Origin: Cafeteria roenbergensis
Lineage: Eukaryota; Sar; Bigyra; Bicosoecida; Cafeteriaceae
Assembly (NCBI GenBank): GCA_008330645.1
Contig: VLTN01000032.1
Span: forward strand, 355,912 to 419,911
Direction of reading: 5' to 3'
Length of the DNA stretch: 64,000 nt
The translations under genes were made by a program, and so were the position numbers. Position 1 is the first letter of the stretch. Every line of letters begins with the position of its first letter. Positions 49,262 through 58,948 of this stretch are shown one piece after another. The notes beneath the pieces are model-generated. The model was not told the origin of the DNA and searched no databases. It saw only the letters and a program-made list of their open reading frames with translations.

Positions 49262-52200
49262 ATGCTCGCACTGCTCAGCCTGCTCGAGCTGTCAATAGCA
49301 GCTCTGCTCGTGTCAGCCGACACAAACGTGGTGTCACAAGTGCCCACGCTTCTCGCCGACATCAACAAGGTGCAAGCCAACCCGACCGACATTCGAGACA
49401 TGACTGTGCTGGGCGACAAGCTGTACCTAAGCGGATCAACGAGCCCTGACGTTGGCATCGAGCTTGTCTCCCTCATCGCCGACGGCAAGTACGAGCTTGC
49501 GGCCAGTATCGCCGACGGAGACCGCAGCTCATACGCGAAAGCGTTGTGTGCCTTCAACAACAAGCTGTACTTTTTCGCCGGCGACGCGACAACGAATCAC
49601 TATCTTCGGGTATACGACCCTGCGACGAAGGAGACGCGGCACCTGCCCAAAGCATATGCGCCAACCTACTTTGACATGTCAGAAAGCGTCGAGTATGATG
49701 GCGAAATGTTCTTTGGCGGAAATGGCCCTTCCAATCTTCATCAAAACCTCTGGGCGATGAACTCAAGCGAGGACAGACGTGTCGTATACGATTTTCCAGA
49801 ATCCACAGCCACCAAAGGAGGCGCGCCGCATCGCTTCACGGTTGCCCAAGGGCAGTTGTACTTCCTCGCCCAAGTAAGCGAAGACACCACCAAGTTGTAT
49901 TCATTCAACAGGACTCACGGCGTGCGGCAGGTTGCCGCCCCCGACTTCGACAGTCCCAGCACCTTGGCTGCGCTTGCAGGCAAGGTCTACTTCTCGGCGT
50001 CCGACCAGCAGAGCGACCGAGAGCTCTGGGTCTATGACGGAGTCAACGCTCCGTACCGAGCGCTTGACATCAACCCGCATGCCTCATCCAGCCCACGTGT
50101 GCTCGGCGAATTCGAAGGCAAGCTCTACCTTGAAGCAGCAGAAAGCGGAAACGCCCGGCGCCTCTTCGTGTTCAACGGGACCCATCTGGACGCTATTGCA
50201 GATGTTGATGCCGAACGCCATGGCTCCGACCCCGATCATTTCACTGTGTTCCAAGGCGAACCGTTCCTGACGTTCACCCAGGGAGACTCTGCAGAGCTGT
50301 TCAAGCTGTCCAGATCTGGCGCGATCGTGTCGCTTCCTGCCATGGACCCAGCGACGGATAGCGCAGAAGTGTCGAACCTGGTGGTGCACGATGGCCAAGT
50401 CTTCTTCGCAGCAGACGATGGCGTTCACGGTTCGGAGCTGTGGAAGTACAACTCTTCTGACGGGGCCTCAATGGTCTCTGACCACATGCAAGGTGGAGAA
50501 GGACTCGAGCCAAGGCACTTGGTCTCACACAACAGGTTCGGTAACCGGTTGGGTTCATATTTGTCCGCAGACGTAGATTCTACCCCGACAAAACAGACGA
50601 GCCATCTGGCATCGTCACGACACTCTCTTGGGCTACGCGGCTCCCCCACAGCGTGCTGGGGGTGCCCTCGGCGTGACTCAGAGGGTCTCGAGCTCAAGTC
50701 TACCCGCCTGCGTCGGCGGCCAAGACAAGCAGCTCGCTGGCAAGGCGCGCGCAGCGTGCGCTTCGCTTTGCCCGCCGTGCCGTGCGAACGCTCGCACAGC
50801 ACTCCAGGGCCCGTTGCGGTCGGCTTTGAGGTTGTGTGAGAGCAAAGCCGCATTCGTGACAAGCTGTACTTTGCTGGCAACTTCCCAACACGCGGCTCGG
50901 AGGTCGGGAGCTACAGCAAGTCCGAGGAAATCAAGTGGGAAACGGACATTGCCGTCCTCGGAGATGACGCAGAGCCCTCCGACCTCTGCTCGTTCGGGTC
51001 CAGGCTTTTCTTTGCGGCCGGAAACGATGGATCCAACGTTGAGCTCTGGGTGCTTGAGGACGGAGGAAAGTTCTACTGTGCCCGCGATGTCCGGCCAGGG
51101 TGGGGCAGCAGCTCCCCAAAGTTTCTCACCGTCGCTAACAACACGATGTATTTCCTTGCCAGTAACGCACGTGACAACGTTGCGCTGTACAGCTACTCAG
51201 AGGATGACGAAATGAACTCAGTTCTCGAGCTTTCTGGTGGGACGTGGAGTGACGTGTATGGCATGGCGTCGCTCGGTGGTCAGCTCTACATGTGGTGGGT
51301 CGAGGAATCGATGACAGCTCCGATTCCGCTGGCCAGGGTCGACGTCATCTCGGGAACGCTCGAGCCCATGTCGGATGTGATCCCTCCAAGCGATACTGGC
51401 GCGGCCCGCTCTCCTTTTCAAGTCGTTGGGTCAATCCTGATGTTCTTGCGGGAGACTGACGAATTCGGTCAAGAGTTTTGGCTGTACTCGCCCGGGACCG
51501 GCAATTTCACAGTCTTCGACGCAAAGCCTGGGCCTGAGTCGCCGAAGCCGCTGGCAATGCAGCAGTATGACGGCCAGATTTTGTGGAGTGGCCATGGTGT
51601 CAATCCCGCCGGTGGTGAGTTGTACAGCATCGCGTGGGACGACGCTCCAACGCCAAGCCCGACGGCCTCAGCCAGCCCCAGCTCGTCGCCATCGCCTTCC
51701 TCCAGCTCAAGCTCGTCGCCATCGCCTTCCTCCAGCTCAAGCTCGTCGCCATCGCCTTCCTCCAGCTCAAGCTCGTCGCCATCGCCTTCCTCCAGCTCAA
51801 GCTCGTCGCCATCGCCTTCCTCCAGCTCAAGCTCGTCGCCATCGCCTTCCTCCAGTCCCAGTGCGACGCAGCCACCGTCGTCCAGCCCAAGCCCGACCCA
51901 GTCGCCTTCCTCCAGCCCCACCTCGTCTTCATCGCCATCCTCGACCATCAGTGCCAGCCCGACCCCGTCAACGACCATCAGTGCCAGCCCGACCCCGTCA
52001 ACGACCATCAGTGCCAGCCCGACCCCGTCAACGACTGCTGGTGCAAGCCTCACACCCCTTCCAAGCCCGACTGCTTCCACAGTTGGGGTATCTGGTGGCA
52101 ACTCTGCGGCACAAGGAGATGGAAACAGTGCCATGACAAGTGCCTCAGGCCTGTCAGCTGGTGCCGTCGTGGCTATCACCATGGCCGCACTTGCAATTCA

Positions 52201-52381
52201 AGCCATGATAGTGGCAGCAAGCTATTCATGCGGAAAGCGGGCCTCTGTCAACGCAAGCCGAAGGTTCAACGTTTCAGCGGGCCCGGCTTCCGCTCCCGGC
52301 GGAGCAGACTCATTGCAATCCAGCTCTGCAATGCCAAAAGGACCCAGCCCCGACATTGCGGACGCATCGACGCGAGTGTGA
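49262..52381 (+). CDS. ELWxxDGT-repeat surface protein, reading frame interrupted by a 325-bp element
   Basis: ATG 49262 opens a signal peptide (LLSLLELSIAALLVSADT). A beta-propeller-like array follows with repeats recognisable as RELWVYDG, SELWKYNSSDG, VELWVLEDGG and QEFWLYSPG, each preceded by a KLYF or VYFSA strand. Such proteins are secreted or cell-surface. The second half continues in the same frame after a 325-bp insertion (50536-50860) that brings a stop at 50837. A Ser/Pro stalk built of 30-bp repeats comes next. One membrane helix (AGAVVAITMAALAIQAMIVA) and a short cytosolic tail ending at 52381 complete the protein. Removing 50534-50860 would leave an uninterrupted repeat, so this reads as a gene broken by insertion; a 312-nt intron 50536-50847 is the alternative. 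Codon third positions carry more A/T than neighbouring genes. Confidence 0.75.
50536..50860 (+). mobile_element. 325-bp dispersed element, copy 1 (inside ELWxxDGT gene)
   Basis: The sequence from GTTCGGTAACCGG to GCATTCGTGAC occurs again, inverted and of exactly the same length, at 55902-56226. By eye about 24 of 325 positions differ. The flanks of the two copies are unrelated. No terminal inverted repeat and no coding capacity are seen, so it is non-autonomous or a fragment. Confidence 0.8.
51680..51859. repeat. 30-bp minisatellite in the Ser/Pro stalk, 6 units
   Basis: Six tandem 30-bp units, the first five nearly identical, encode SSSPSPSSSS-type repeats of the extracellular stalk. The last unit is partly diverged. 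Confidence 0.9.
51942..52031. repeat. 30-bp minisatellite, 3 units (TISASPTPST)
   Basis: Three identical 30-bp units encode TISASPTPST directly before the membrane helix. Confidence 0.9.
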
Positions 52382-52484
52382 CGTGGCAAGTGAGTGAACG
52401 ATGCCACACCATCATACTGCTCGCCTTCTCGGGATGTTGAGAGGCCGTGTGCGAGTGAAGGGCCGATGTTGACAAGCTAGCTCG

Positions 52485-52543
52485 GGCTCGGAGCGGCGGA
52501 GACCACACAGGGTCGCCCGAGGGACGGGAGGGAGGGGTCAAAC
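52485..52543. repeat. Dispersed 55-bp fragment, copy 1
   Basis: The stretch GGACCACAC...GGGTCGCCCGAGGGACGGG...GGTCAAAC is nearly identical to 55408-55462, where it abuts retrotransposon fragment A. It may be a piece of a larger repeat. Confidence 0.7.
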
Positions 52544-52669
52544 TTGGGGGGACAGCAGCAGGTTCACAGCGTAGATCACGCCCATAGCTTTGGCACAAAG
52601 CAGGGCCATTGTCCTGTGGATTCTTGCATTTTCGTCCATCAACTGGGGAGCGCTCCTGCTCTGCTAGCT

Positions 52670-52973
52670 CGCACTCCCGCTCAGGGTTGGCGCAGCCGCG
52701 CCGAGCAGCTGGGCCCGGAGAGCACAGCTCGTTTTTGCGGCCGAGAGAGTCCTGTGCAGGCCGCGCCTGCCAGGTGCGCACGGAGCGCGCGTGGTACTGG
52801 CACGGCTTCTTGCCCTCGGTTGGGCGCGTTTCGCAGGCACGCACTCCCGCTCAGGGTTGGCGCAGCCGCGCCGAGCAGCTGGGCCCGGAGAGCACAGCTC
52901 GTTTTTGCGGCCGAGAGAGTCCTGTGCAGGCCGCGCCTGCCAGGTGCGCACGGAGCGCGCGTGGTACTGGCAC
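52670..52973. repeat. 134-bp exact direct repeat, 170-bp offset
   Basis: 52670-52803 and 52840-52973 appear identical over 134 bp, separated by 36 bp of unrelated sequence. This suggests a recent tandem duplication. Confidence 0.92.
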
Positions 52974-53540
52974 AGCTGCTATTCTCTTGGCACCCGTTTC
53001 CCCCCCAAGGCGGTTGCCGCTCCACTGGCCGCCCAAGCAGCCCTAGACGTGCAGGTCCCTCCCGATGTCATCCCGAATCAATTGGACGCCCAGTTGGCGT
53101 CTGCCCAAGGTCCCAAATTCTCGTCGGTGTCCAGCTGCGCCTCGATTGCAGCTGGGCACAATTCGCGAACTTTCCCAGCTGGTCGTCCTGACCCCCCCAC
53201 CCCATCTCCCGCCCAGTCTTGATTTTCCTCTCGCGCGTGGTCCCGACAGACACCCTGCCCCGTTTGAGAGCCAGGCTTGATCAGTCTGCGTTCCTCGGAC
53301 GCCTATTGGCCGACCTCGTCGCCGAGGGCGGTCCAAAGCGCCGCTTCTCCGCTGCTGCCCTGATCCTTAGAGATGATTCGATCGTTGTCGATGCCCAGTC
53401 CGTTGCTCCCCGTATGCACGTCGCCGACGTTCACGGCGGAGGTCTGAGCCACGCGGCCTGAGCGCCGCGCTCCGGGCTCTGCCAACCTTCCCGCTCAGTT
53501 GCGAGGTCCACTCGCCCTTCACGACGGCCGGCGAGAACAA

Positions 53541-54852
53541 ATGAGGTCGCCACGTCCGTGTCGAGGACAAGGCATGCTGATATGCGGGACAGCCCTCGCC
53601 GCTGCCGGCTTGCTTGGAATCGCCTTGCAAATGGGCAACACGTGAGCAGCAACGCCTCGCAACTGGGGACGCTGTGCATTGGCCTGCGCGTGACTCTGGG
53701 CGATTGCACGTGGGGCTGACGCTGACTGGATTGAACCGCAGGACTCCCGGCCCGGAATCCGGCCTCCGCTCAGGCCAGGGAGCCGCAGCTGCGTCAGAGT
53801 CGGCGGGCGAGGCGCATTCTCCGTGCGAGGTCTGCACGCCCTGTGCATCGCCTCCTCAAGCGGCCCCACCCGCAAGCCCCGAGCCCTCCGTGCCGCCCAT
53901 CCCCGCGGTGGCCGCCAAATGGCCTGCTGGTCCTCGGGAGAAGGCATGCAAGAACAGGCCCTTCGTAGAGCGGCCGGGGTGGGGCGTGGCCGACCTTATC
54001 CCTGAGCTGCGGCCTGGCGCCAACGGCCGGGCCACAGCCGCCGCTGAGGCACGCACGAAGTTTGGCGCCACCATGTTCAGCTTCGGGGTCACGTACGACA
54101 AGAACCACGACCTGGCAGTCGAGTCGGAGCGCATCTGGGCCCGCGCCATGCCGGGGTTCGTCTGGTTCTCCACCCAGCCCGACGAGCGCTTGCGGGGCAG
54201 GCTCATCGTCCTGGACCACTGCGTCCCCCCCGTGTACGACCAGATGACGAACCGCATGATTGACGTGTGGGCTCACGTGTGGACTCACTGGCACGGCTAC
54301 TCTTGGTACATGCGGCTGTGGGACGACAACTGGGTGGACATCGAGCGCATGCTCCCGGCCGCAATGAAGATGCACCTCATCAACGACGAGCGCGGGTTCA
54401 AGGAGCTCGCGCACCACGGCCGGCTTGGCGACAGCCCGTATTATCCCGGGCACCTCTTCGTGGGAGGGGGCGCCAGCTCGTTCCTGTCGGGCGCGTCTGT
54501 CGCGGCGTGGATGGGGTCGCCGCAAACGCTGAGCGGCATGGCCGACTGCGTCCGTTTCCTCGGTGATACCCTTGGCACGGGAAACTTTGCAGAGGACGTA
54601 CACTTGACGGAGTGTCAGCTGAGGGCAGGCGTCCGGCTGTACAGAGTTGTCGGGCTCAGCTCGCAAGGGTACGGGGTCCGGAATGTCGGGGCGTGGCAGA
54701 CGCTCACAGCGCATGAAGTGCGATGCCGTCATCCGTTCCACGAGGTCCCGGCAGAGCCGCAGGGCCCCATCATCACGATGCACTACATGAAAAAGGAGCA
54801 CCTGCTCGAGCTCGAAAAGGTGCTCCAAGAGCCGTGCCCGCCAGATCAGTGA
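53541..54852 (+). CDS. GT31-type glycosyltransferase, Golgi type II membrane protein
   Basis: Exons 53541-53641 and 53742-54852 (100-nt intron, GTGAGC to CCGCAG, phase 2) encode 403 residues. Exon 1 supplies the signal anchor MLICGTALAAAGLLGIAL, which the downstream open frame lacks. A Pro/Ala-rich stem leads to the catalytic domain. Visible family marks are TMFSFGVTYDKNHDLAVESE, WARAMPGFVWFSTQ, YSWYMRLWDDNWVDIERM at the DxD position, YYPGHLFVGGGASSFLSGAS and FAEDVHLTECQLRAGV. These follow the Fringe/C1GalT1 layout (GT31: beta-1,3-galactosyl or N-acetylglucosaminyl transfer in the Golgi). The usual DDD reads WDD here, so the first Asp is replaced. The N-terminal cytosolic part is short and basic. 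Retrotransposon fragment A begins 150 bp past the stop. Confidence 0.85.
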
Positions 54853-55002
54853 CGCGCGTGGAGTGGCAGCGTGCAGCAGGCTCTCGTTGGCCGAGTGACG
54901 CGAGTCTGCAGCTTGGCAACGGAAGCAACGCACGTGCCGCTTCGCCATCGCCGACAGCACACGCCCGCTCCGGTGCCATCGCCGCCCGCGGCTTAAACAC
55001 CA

Positions 55003-55404
55003 TCGGAACGCGACCAGGTCGCTCATGACGCGCACCATGGCCGGGTCATCGATGTTGGCGGTGCGCTTCTCCGGCGTGCCCTTGGCCAGCGCCTCGGCCC
55101 TGCAGCGTGCTGTGCAGGCCCTGCGCGCCTTGGCCAGACGGCGCAGGAAGACACACTCGTGCTTGATGCGCAGCATGTCGTCGTGGTGCAGCATCATCTT
55201 GCGCTGCCAGGGCGCCTCGGTCTGCTCGTTCGCCAGCCTCGTCACCCCGTCGCCGTACAGGCACTTGCGGAGCTTGACCTTCAGGTCGCCCGGCAACTCA
55301 CCCAAGGTGCGGGGCAAGAAGCCTTCGAACCCTGTCGCTGCGGCCAGGCAGCGGGCTCCCTTGCACGCCCTGATGAACTCCTCCACCAGGGTGTCTGCCT
55401 CCTA
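55003..55404 (-). mobile_element. LINE fragment A (truncated at both ends)
   Basis: On the minus strand it encodes KLRKCLYGDGVTRLANEQ through NIDDPAMVRVMSDLVAF, nearly identical to copy B. It stops abruptly at 55003 where copy B continues. Upstream of 55276 it diverges from copy B but keeps an ELPGDL/QLPGWL similarity, so it may belong to a sister subfamily. This is the part following the reverse transcriptase domain, lacking both the RT and the C-terminus. Confidence 0.8.
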
Positions 55405-55407
55405 GTT

Positions 55408-55462
55408 CGGCGCGGCGGGGACCACACGGGGTCGCCCGAGGGACGGGAGGGAGAGGTCAAAC
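55408..55462. repeat. Dispersed 55-bp fragment, copy 2
   Basis: Nearly identical to 52485-52543. It lies directly against fragment A, on the side that would be upstream in the retrotransposon. Confidence 0.7.
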
Positions 55463-55901
55463 GATCGAATCGAGCACACACACACCACTCGGGGCGCGTG
55501 CGTGCGGCGGGTACGGGTGCGGGGTACGGCCGGTGAGCCCCATGTGGGCTCGAACCGGTGTGGCCGCCCAGAGGGCGGGCTTGCGGGCGGGTCGGATGGC
55601 CCGCGCTTGCCGTGGGGCGGGGCGGGCCCGGGATTGTCGCCGTGCCTGAGGCCGCAGGCGCTCAGCTCGAGTGGACAGCAGCAAAAGATTTTCATCGCTG
55701 TCCGGCAACGCCTCCGATTCGCCCTGGTGCGTGTGATCGTAGGGAATGGTGATCACGCATCCAGCAGTGGCCAAATGGGCACCTGCTAGGTGTCCGGCGC
55801 CAGCAGGCTAGGAGTGGCAGTGCCTTGCTCGGAGACTGCACCCACGGGGGCACTGAAACCTCGCAAGCCACCTCCCAGCCTGCCGCAGGATGGGCGGGCG
55901 G

Positions 55902-56226
55902 GTCACGAATGCGGATTTGCTCTCACACAACCTCAAAGCCGACCGCAACGGGCCCTGGAGTGCTGTGCGAACGCTCGCACGGCACGGAAGGCAAAGCGAA
56001 CCGCACGCTGCGCGCGCCTTGCCTGAGAGCTGCTTGTCTTGGCCGCCGACGCAGGCGGGTAGACTTGAGCTCGGGACCCTCTGGGTCACGTCGGGGGCAG
56101 CCCCAGCACGCTGTGGGGAAGCCGCGTAGCCTAGGAGAGAGTCGAGACAATGCCAGATGGCTCGTCTGCTCTGCCGGAGTAGAATCTACGTCTGCGGACA
56201 AATACGAACCCAACCGGTTACCGAAC
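55902..56226 (-). mobile_element. 325-bp dispersed element, copy 2
   Basis: Inverted copy of the element that interrupts the ELWxxDGT gene, same length and same termini, in intergenic DNA between retrotransposon fragments A and B. The about 430 bp between 55463 and 55901 holds nothing I recognise. Confidence 0.8.
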
Positions 56227-56478
56227 AAACATGTCAGCTCTGTCCAAGCCCGCCCGCTGCGCCAGCGGTTCTGCAACGTTTCGACGAGCAACGCATCGCT
56301 GTCCTGGAGCTGCCTCAGTCTCTCAGCCTGTTGGCCGCGTGACCCCAAGTGACGAGGGAATGGCGTCGGTGCCACCGCTGAGGTCGTTCAAAGCCGCGGA
56401 GCATTGTCTGGCGGTCGAGGCAAGAGCAAGTAGCGAGGGCGTTCACCCCGGCCTGCGACACGGGGAAGTCTCAGTTGT

Positions 56479-57775
56479 TGAACATCGTTGGGGGGGTCAA
56501 AAACTCGCGTAACCATGCCACACACTCGAGTCACAGACTCACCAATCACCAATCCAGCAACTCCATCACCGATGAATCACAAACCCCGCCAAACCCGCAA
56601 TCCCAAGTCTCAAGTCCCAGATCCCTGCCATCACACCGCCTCGAGTCGCCACTCAGCCGTCCCTGCTCACCGCATACGCTCCACCTGCTGCCGCAGGTAC
56701 TGCGTCTGCCCGATCAGCTGGGTCGCCAGTCCCTTGGCGATGACCTCGTTCAGCCTCGACAGCCAGCGGAAGGCCCAGCGCGCACGCTCCCTCGGCCGGT
56801 CGCCGAAGGCCGTGTCCGCCACCTTCTTGAGGAAGGCGAAGGCCGCCGGTCCCATGCGTCCCGTGGTCGTGATGACGAAGGGCACAATGGAGCTCAAGTT
56901 GTCCTTTGTAGCTGAGCTCTTCTTGTACTCCCTCATCTTGTCATTCTCACGGCGCTCGAGAAATGCGTCCATGCTCTGCAGGCCCTGCGTCACGTAGGAC
57001 TTGCTCACCGCCGAGGTGATCTGCACGTCGACGAGACGGGTGGTCTCGAAGTCGACGTGCACCCGCAGGTCCGGTCGCTTGCGCGCGGCCTCGCTGGACC
57101 CCGGCTGGGACCCGAAGCGCGTCTGCCCGTCCTGCCAGCTGGAGGGCTCCACCACCGACTGCAGCCCCGCCGAGCGCACCGCCGCGTGCAGGACGTCGCG
57201 GACGTCGTTGTGCGCCCGGATGGTGGAGCCCTTGCCGCAGCGGCAGCGCGCCAGGTGATGTGCCACACCGGAGACCCCGCCGATGTGGACGGTGCCTCTC
57301 GCGGTGGTGTCCCGCTGCACGCACGCGCAGTTGATCGACACGCCGTCCGGCACCACGTGGTCGGCCTCGGAGGCTCCGATGCGGTAGCGGGTGACCACCG
57401 CGAACTCTTCGTCCGTGAGCCCGCGGGGCCCCATCATCGTGTTGCGGAGCCAGTAGTGCGTTCCCGGCGCGCACGCCTCTCGGAACGCGACCAGGTCGCT
57501 CATGACGCGCAGCATGGCCGGGTCGTCGATGTTGGCGATGCGCTTCTCCGGCGTGCCCTTGGCCAGCGCCTCGGCCCTGCAGCGTGCTGTGCAGGCTCTG
57601 CGCGCCTTGGCCAGACGTCGTAGGAAGACACACTCGTGCTTGATGCGCAGCATGTCGTCGTGGTGCAGCACCATCTTGCGCTGCCAGGGCGCCTCGGTCT
57701 GCTCGTTCGCCAGCCTCGTCACCCCGTCGCCGTACAGGCACTTGCGGAGCTTGGCCCGCAGCCAACCCGGCAGCT
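56479..57775 (-). mobile_element. LINE fragment B, 5'-truncated, with RLE-like C-terminus
   Basis: The longest copy. The minus-strand frame runs to a stop at 56667 and is followed by a 3' tail of about 190 bp that recurs in copies C and D. Encoded in order: the segment shared with A, FREACAPGTHYWLRNTMMG, a zinc-knuckle-like CAC...HHLARC (C-x-C...H-x4-C), RAHNDVRDVLHAAVRSAGL, then RPD-x13-D. The last pattern fits the (R/K)PD-x12-14-(D/E) motif of restriction-like endonucleases in R2/CRE-type non-LTR retrotransposons. About 110 further residues end in QLIGQTQYLRQQVERMR. The reverse transcriptase is missing. The open frame continues upstream to 58379, but that part has no match here. The element class is inference from these motifs. 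Confidence 0.82.
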
Positions 57776-58948
57776 GATGCTTGGAGGCAGGGGCGCGGGC
57801 GATCGTGCTCTGCGAGGTCTCGCATTGCCTGCCGATCCCAGGACGTGGTAGACCTCGTTTCTTCTGCCCGGCCCGTTGACGCCTCCGGAAGAACTGGATG
57901 CTTGCCTGCCCGCGAACTGAATCGCCTTGCCTGGCAGGCCCGAATGCGCGCCAATCGCCAAGGCCGAAACACGAGACGACTCTCCCCAATCGCGACGCCA
58001 CGCCGCGCGCAATTCCCACTCCGTGCCCCGGGGAAGCTCGTGCCCCCGCGGCCTCTGTGCGCAAGGCCAAACCTCTTCCGTTTTCTGACCATCGCAGGAC
58101 GCGTGGGTCCTGGCAGCACGCCGAGTCGTCGACTCCAGCCAACTGAAACCATGAGCCTCCACCAATCAATCCCATTGTTCGGTGCCTTCGGCCAGACATT
58201 GCTTGCTCACCTTCCTCGGAAACAGGTGTGGCTGGGGTGAGCCGCGAAGCAACGCCAAAGACACGCAGCATCTCCCTCTCCCTGCCTTCTCGTCTGCTCC
58301 GCGGGGCGGTGGGCGAGCACCGCAAGCCGAGTGCTGGGCATAGACTGCACAGGTTCACGACAATGAGCTGATTGCCCACCCGAAACTCCTGGCCGCGACT
58401 CCCATGCTCAGGTGCGGGGCTTGCGGCAGCGGCGCCTCCGGCGAGGTTGCCTCCCCAGCCAGCGCGATTTCAGGGCCCTGGCCCCCGGTAGCTGCTGTGA
58501 AGCAACACAGGTCTTGTAGGTGAGGGAGTGGGCGCTGGGGGGTGTGGGGCTGGAGCGGTCCTGGGGCGGTTGGAGAGCCTGCGCGACAGCGGCGGCAAGC
58601 AGCGTCTGTGCTTCGCAACGCCCGCCGAGCGCGTAAGCCACACTCGAGCACGACCACACCATGCACCATGCGCGGAAACAAGCATGGCCGAATCTGCGGG
58701 TCGACTGGGCGATGGCCGGGCTGCAGGCGCGGCCCTGCTGGGCCGCGCGTGAATTGTGTGTTTGCTCTCGATTCTGCTGGCATGGTTGGCTGAACCGGGC
58801 AGAGCTGCAGGTCAGCACAGAAACACGTGACGACGGCGAACTTGCCGAGCACACTCGCCCTTGCTGCGCCCGCGGACTCCCAGGAGGCCGCCCGCGACGC
58901 TGAGAGGCCCACAGAGGGCAACCTTCTTCGCTTTCTGCCGAGCTTGCC
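57776..58948. other. 1.2-kb interval upstream of the NTPase gene, no gene seen
   Basis: No conserved frame and no match to other repeats of the window. It must contain the promoter of the NTPase gene. Confidence 0.45.

Larger units (their letters stand above)
52382..53540. other. 1.2-kb repeat-bearing interval, no gene seen
   Basis: It contains a 55-bp dispersed fragment (52485-52543) and an exact 134-bp direct duplication. No conserved reading frame is recognised. Confidence 0.6.

Noticed and set aside
53794-55386. 530-codon minus-strand frame overlapping the GT31 gene
   Set aside because: Its first 125 residues are LINE fragment A; the rest is antisense to the glycosyltransferase.
56667-58379. 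Treating the whole 570-codon minus-strand frame as one gene
   Set aside because: Only the part below about 57775 matches other LINE copies. The upstream part shows no conserved sequence and is probably open by chance.
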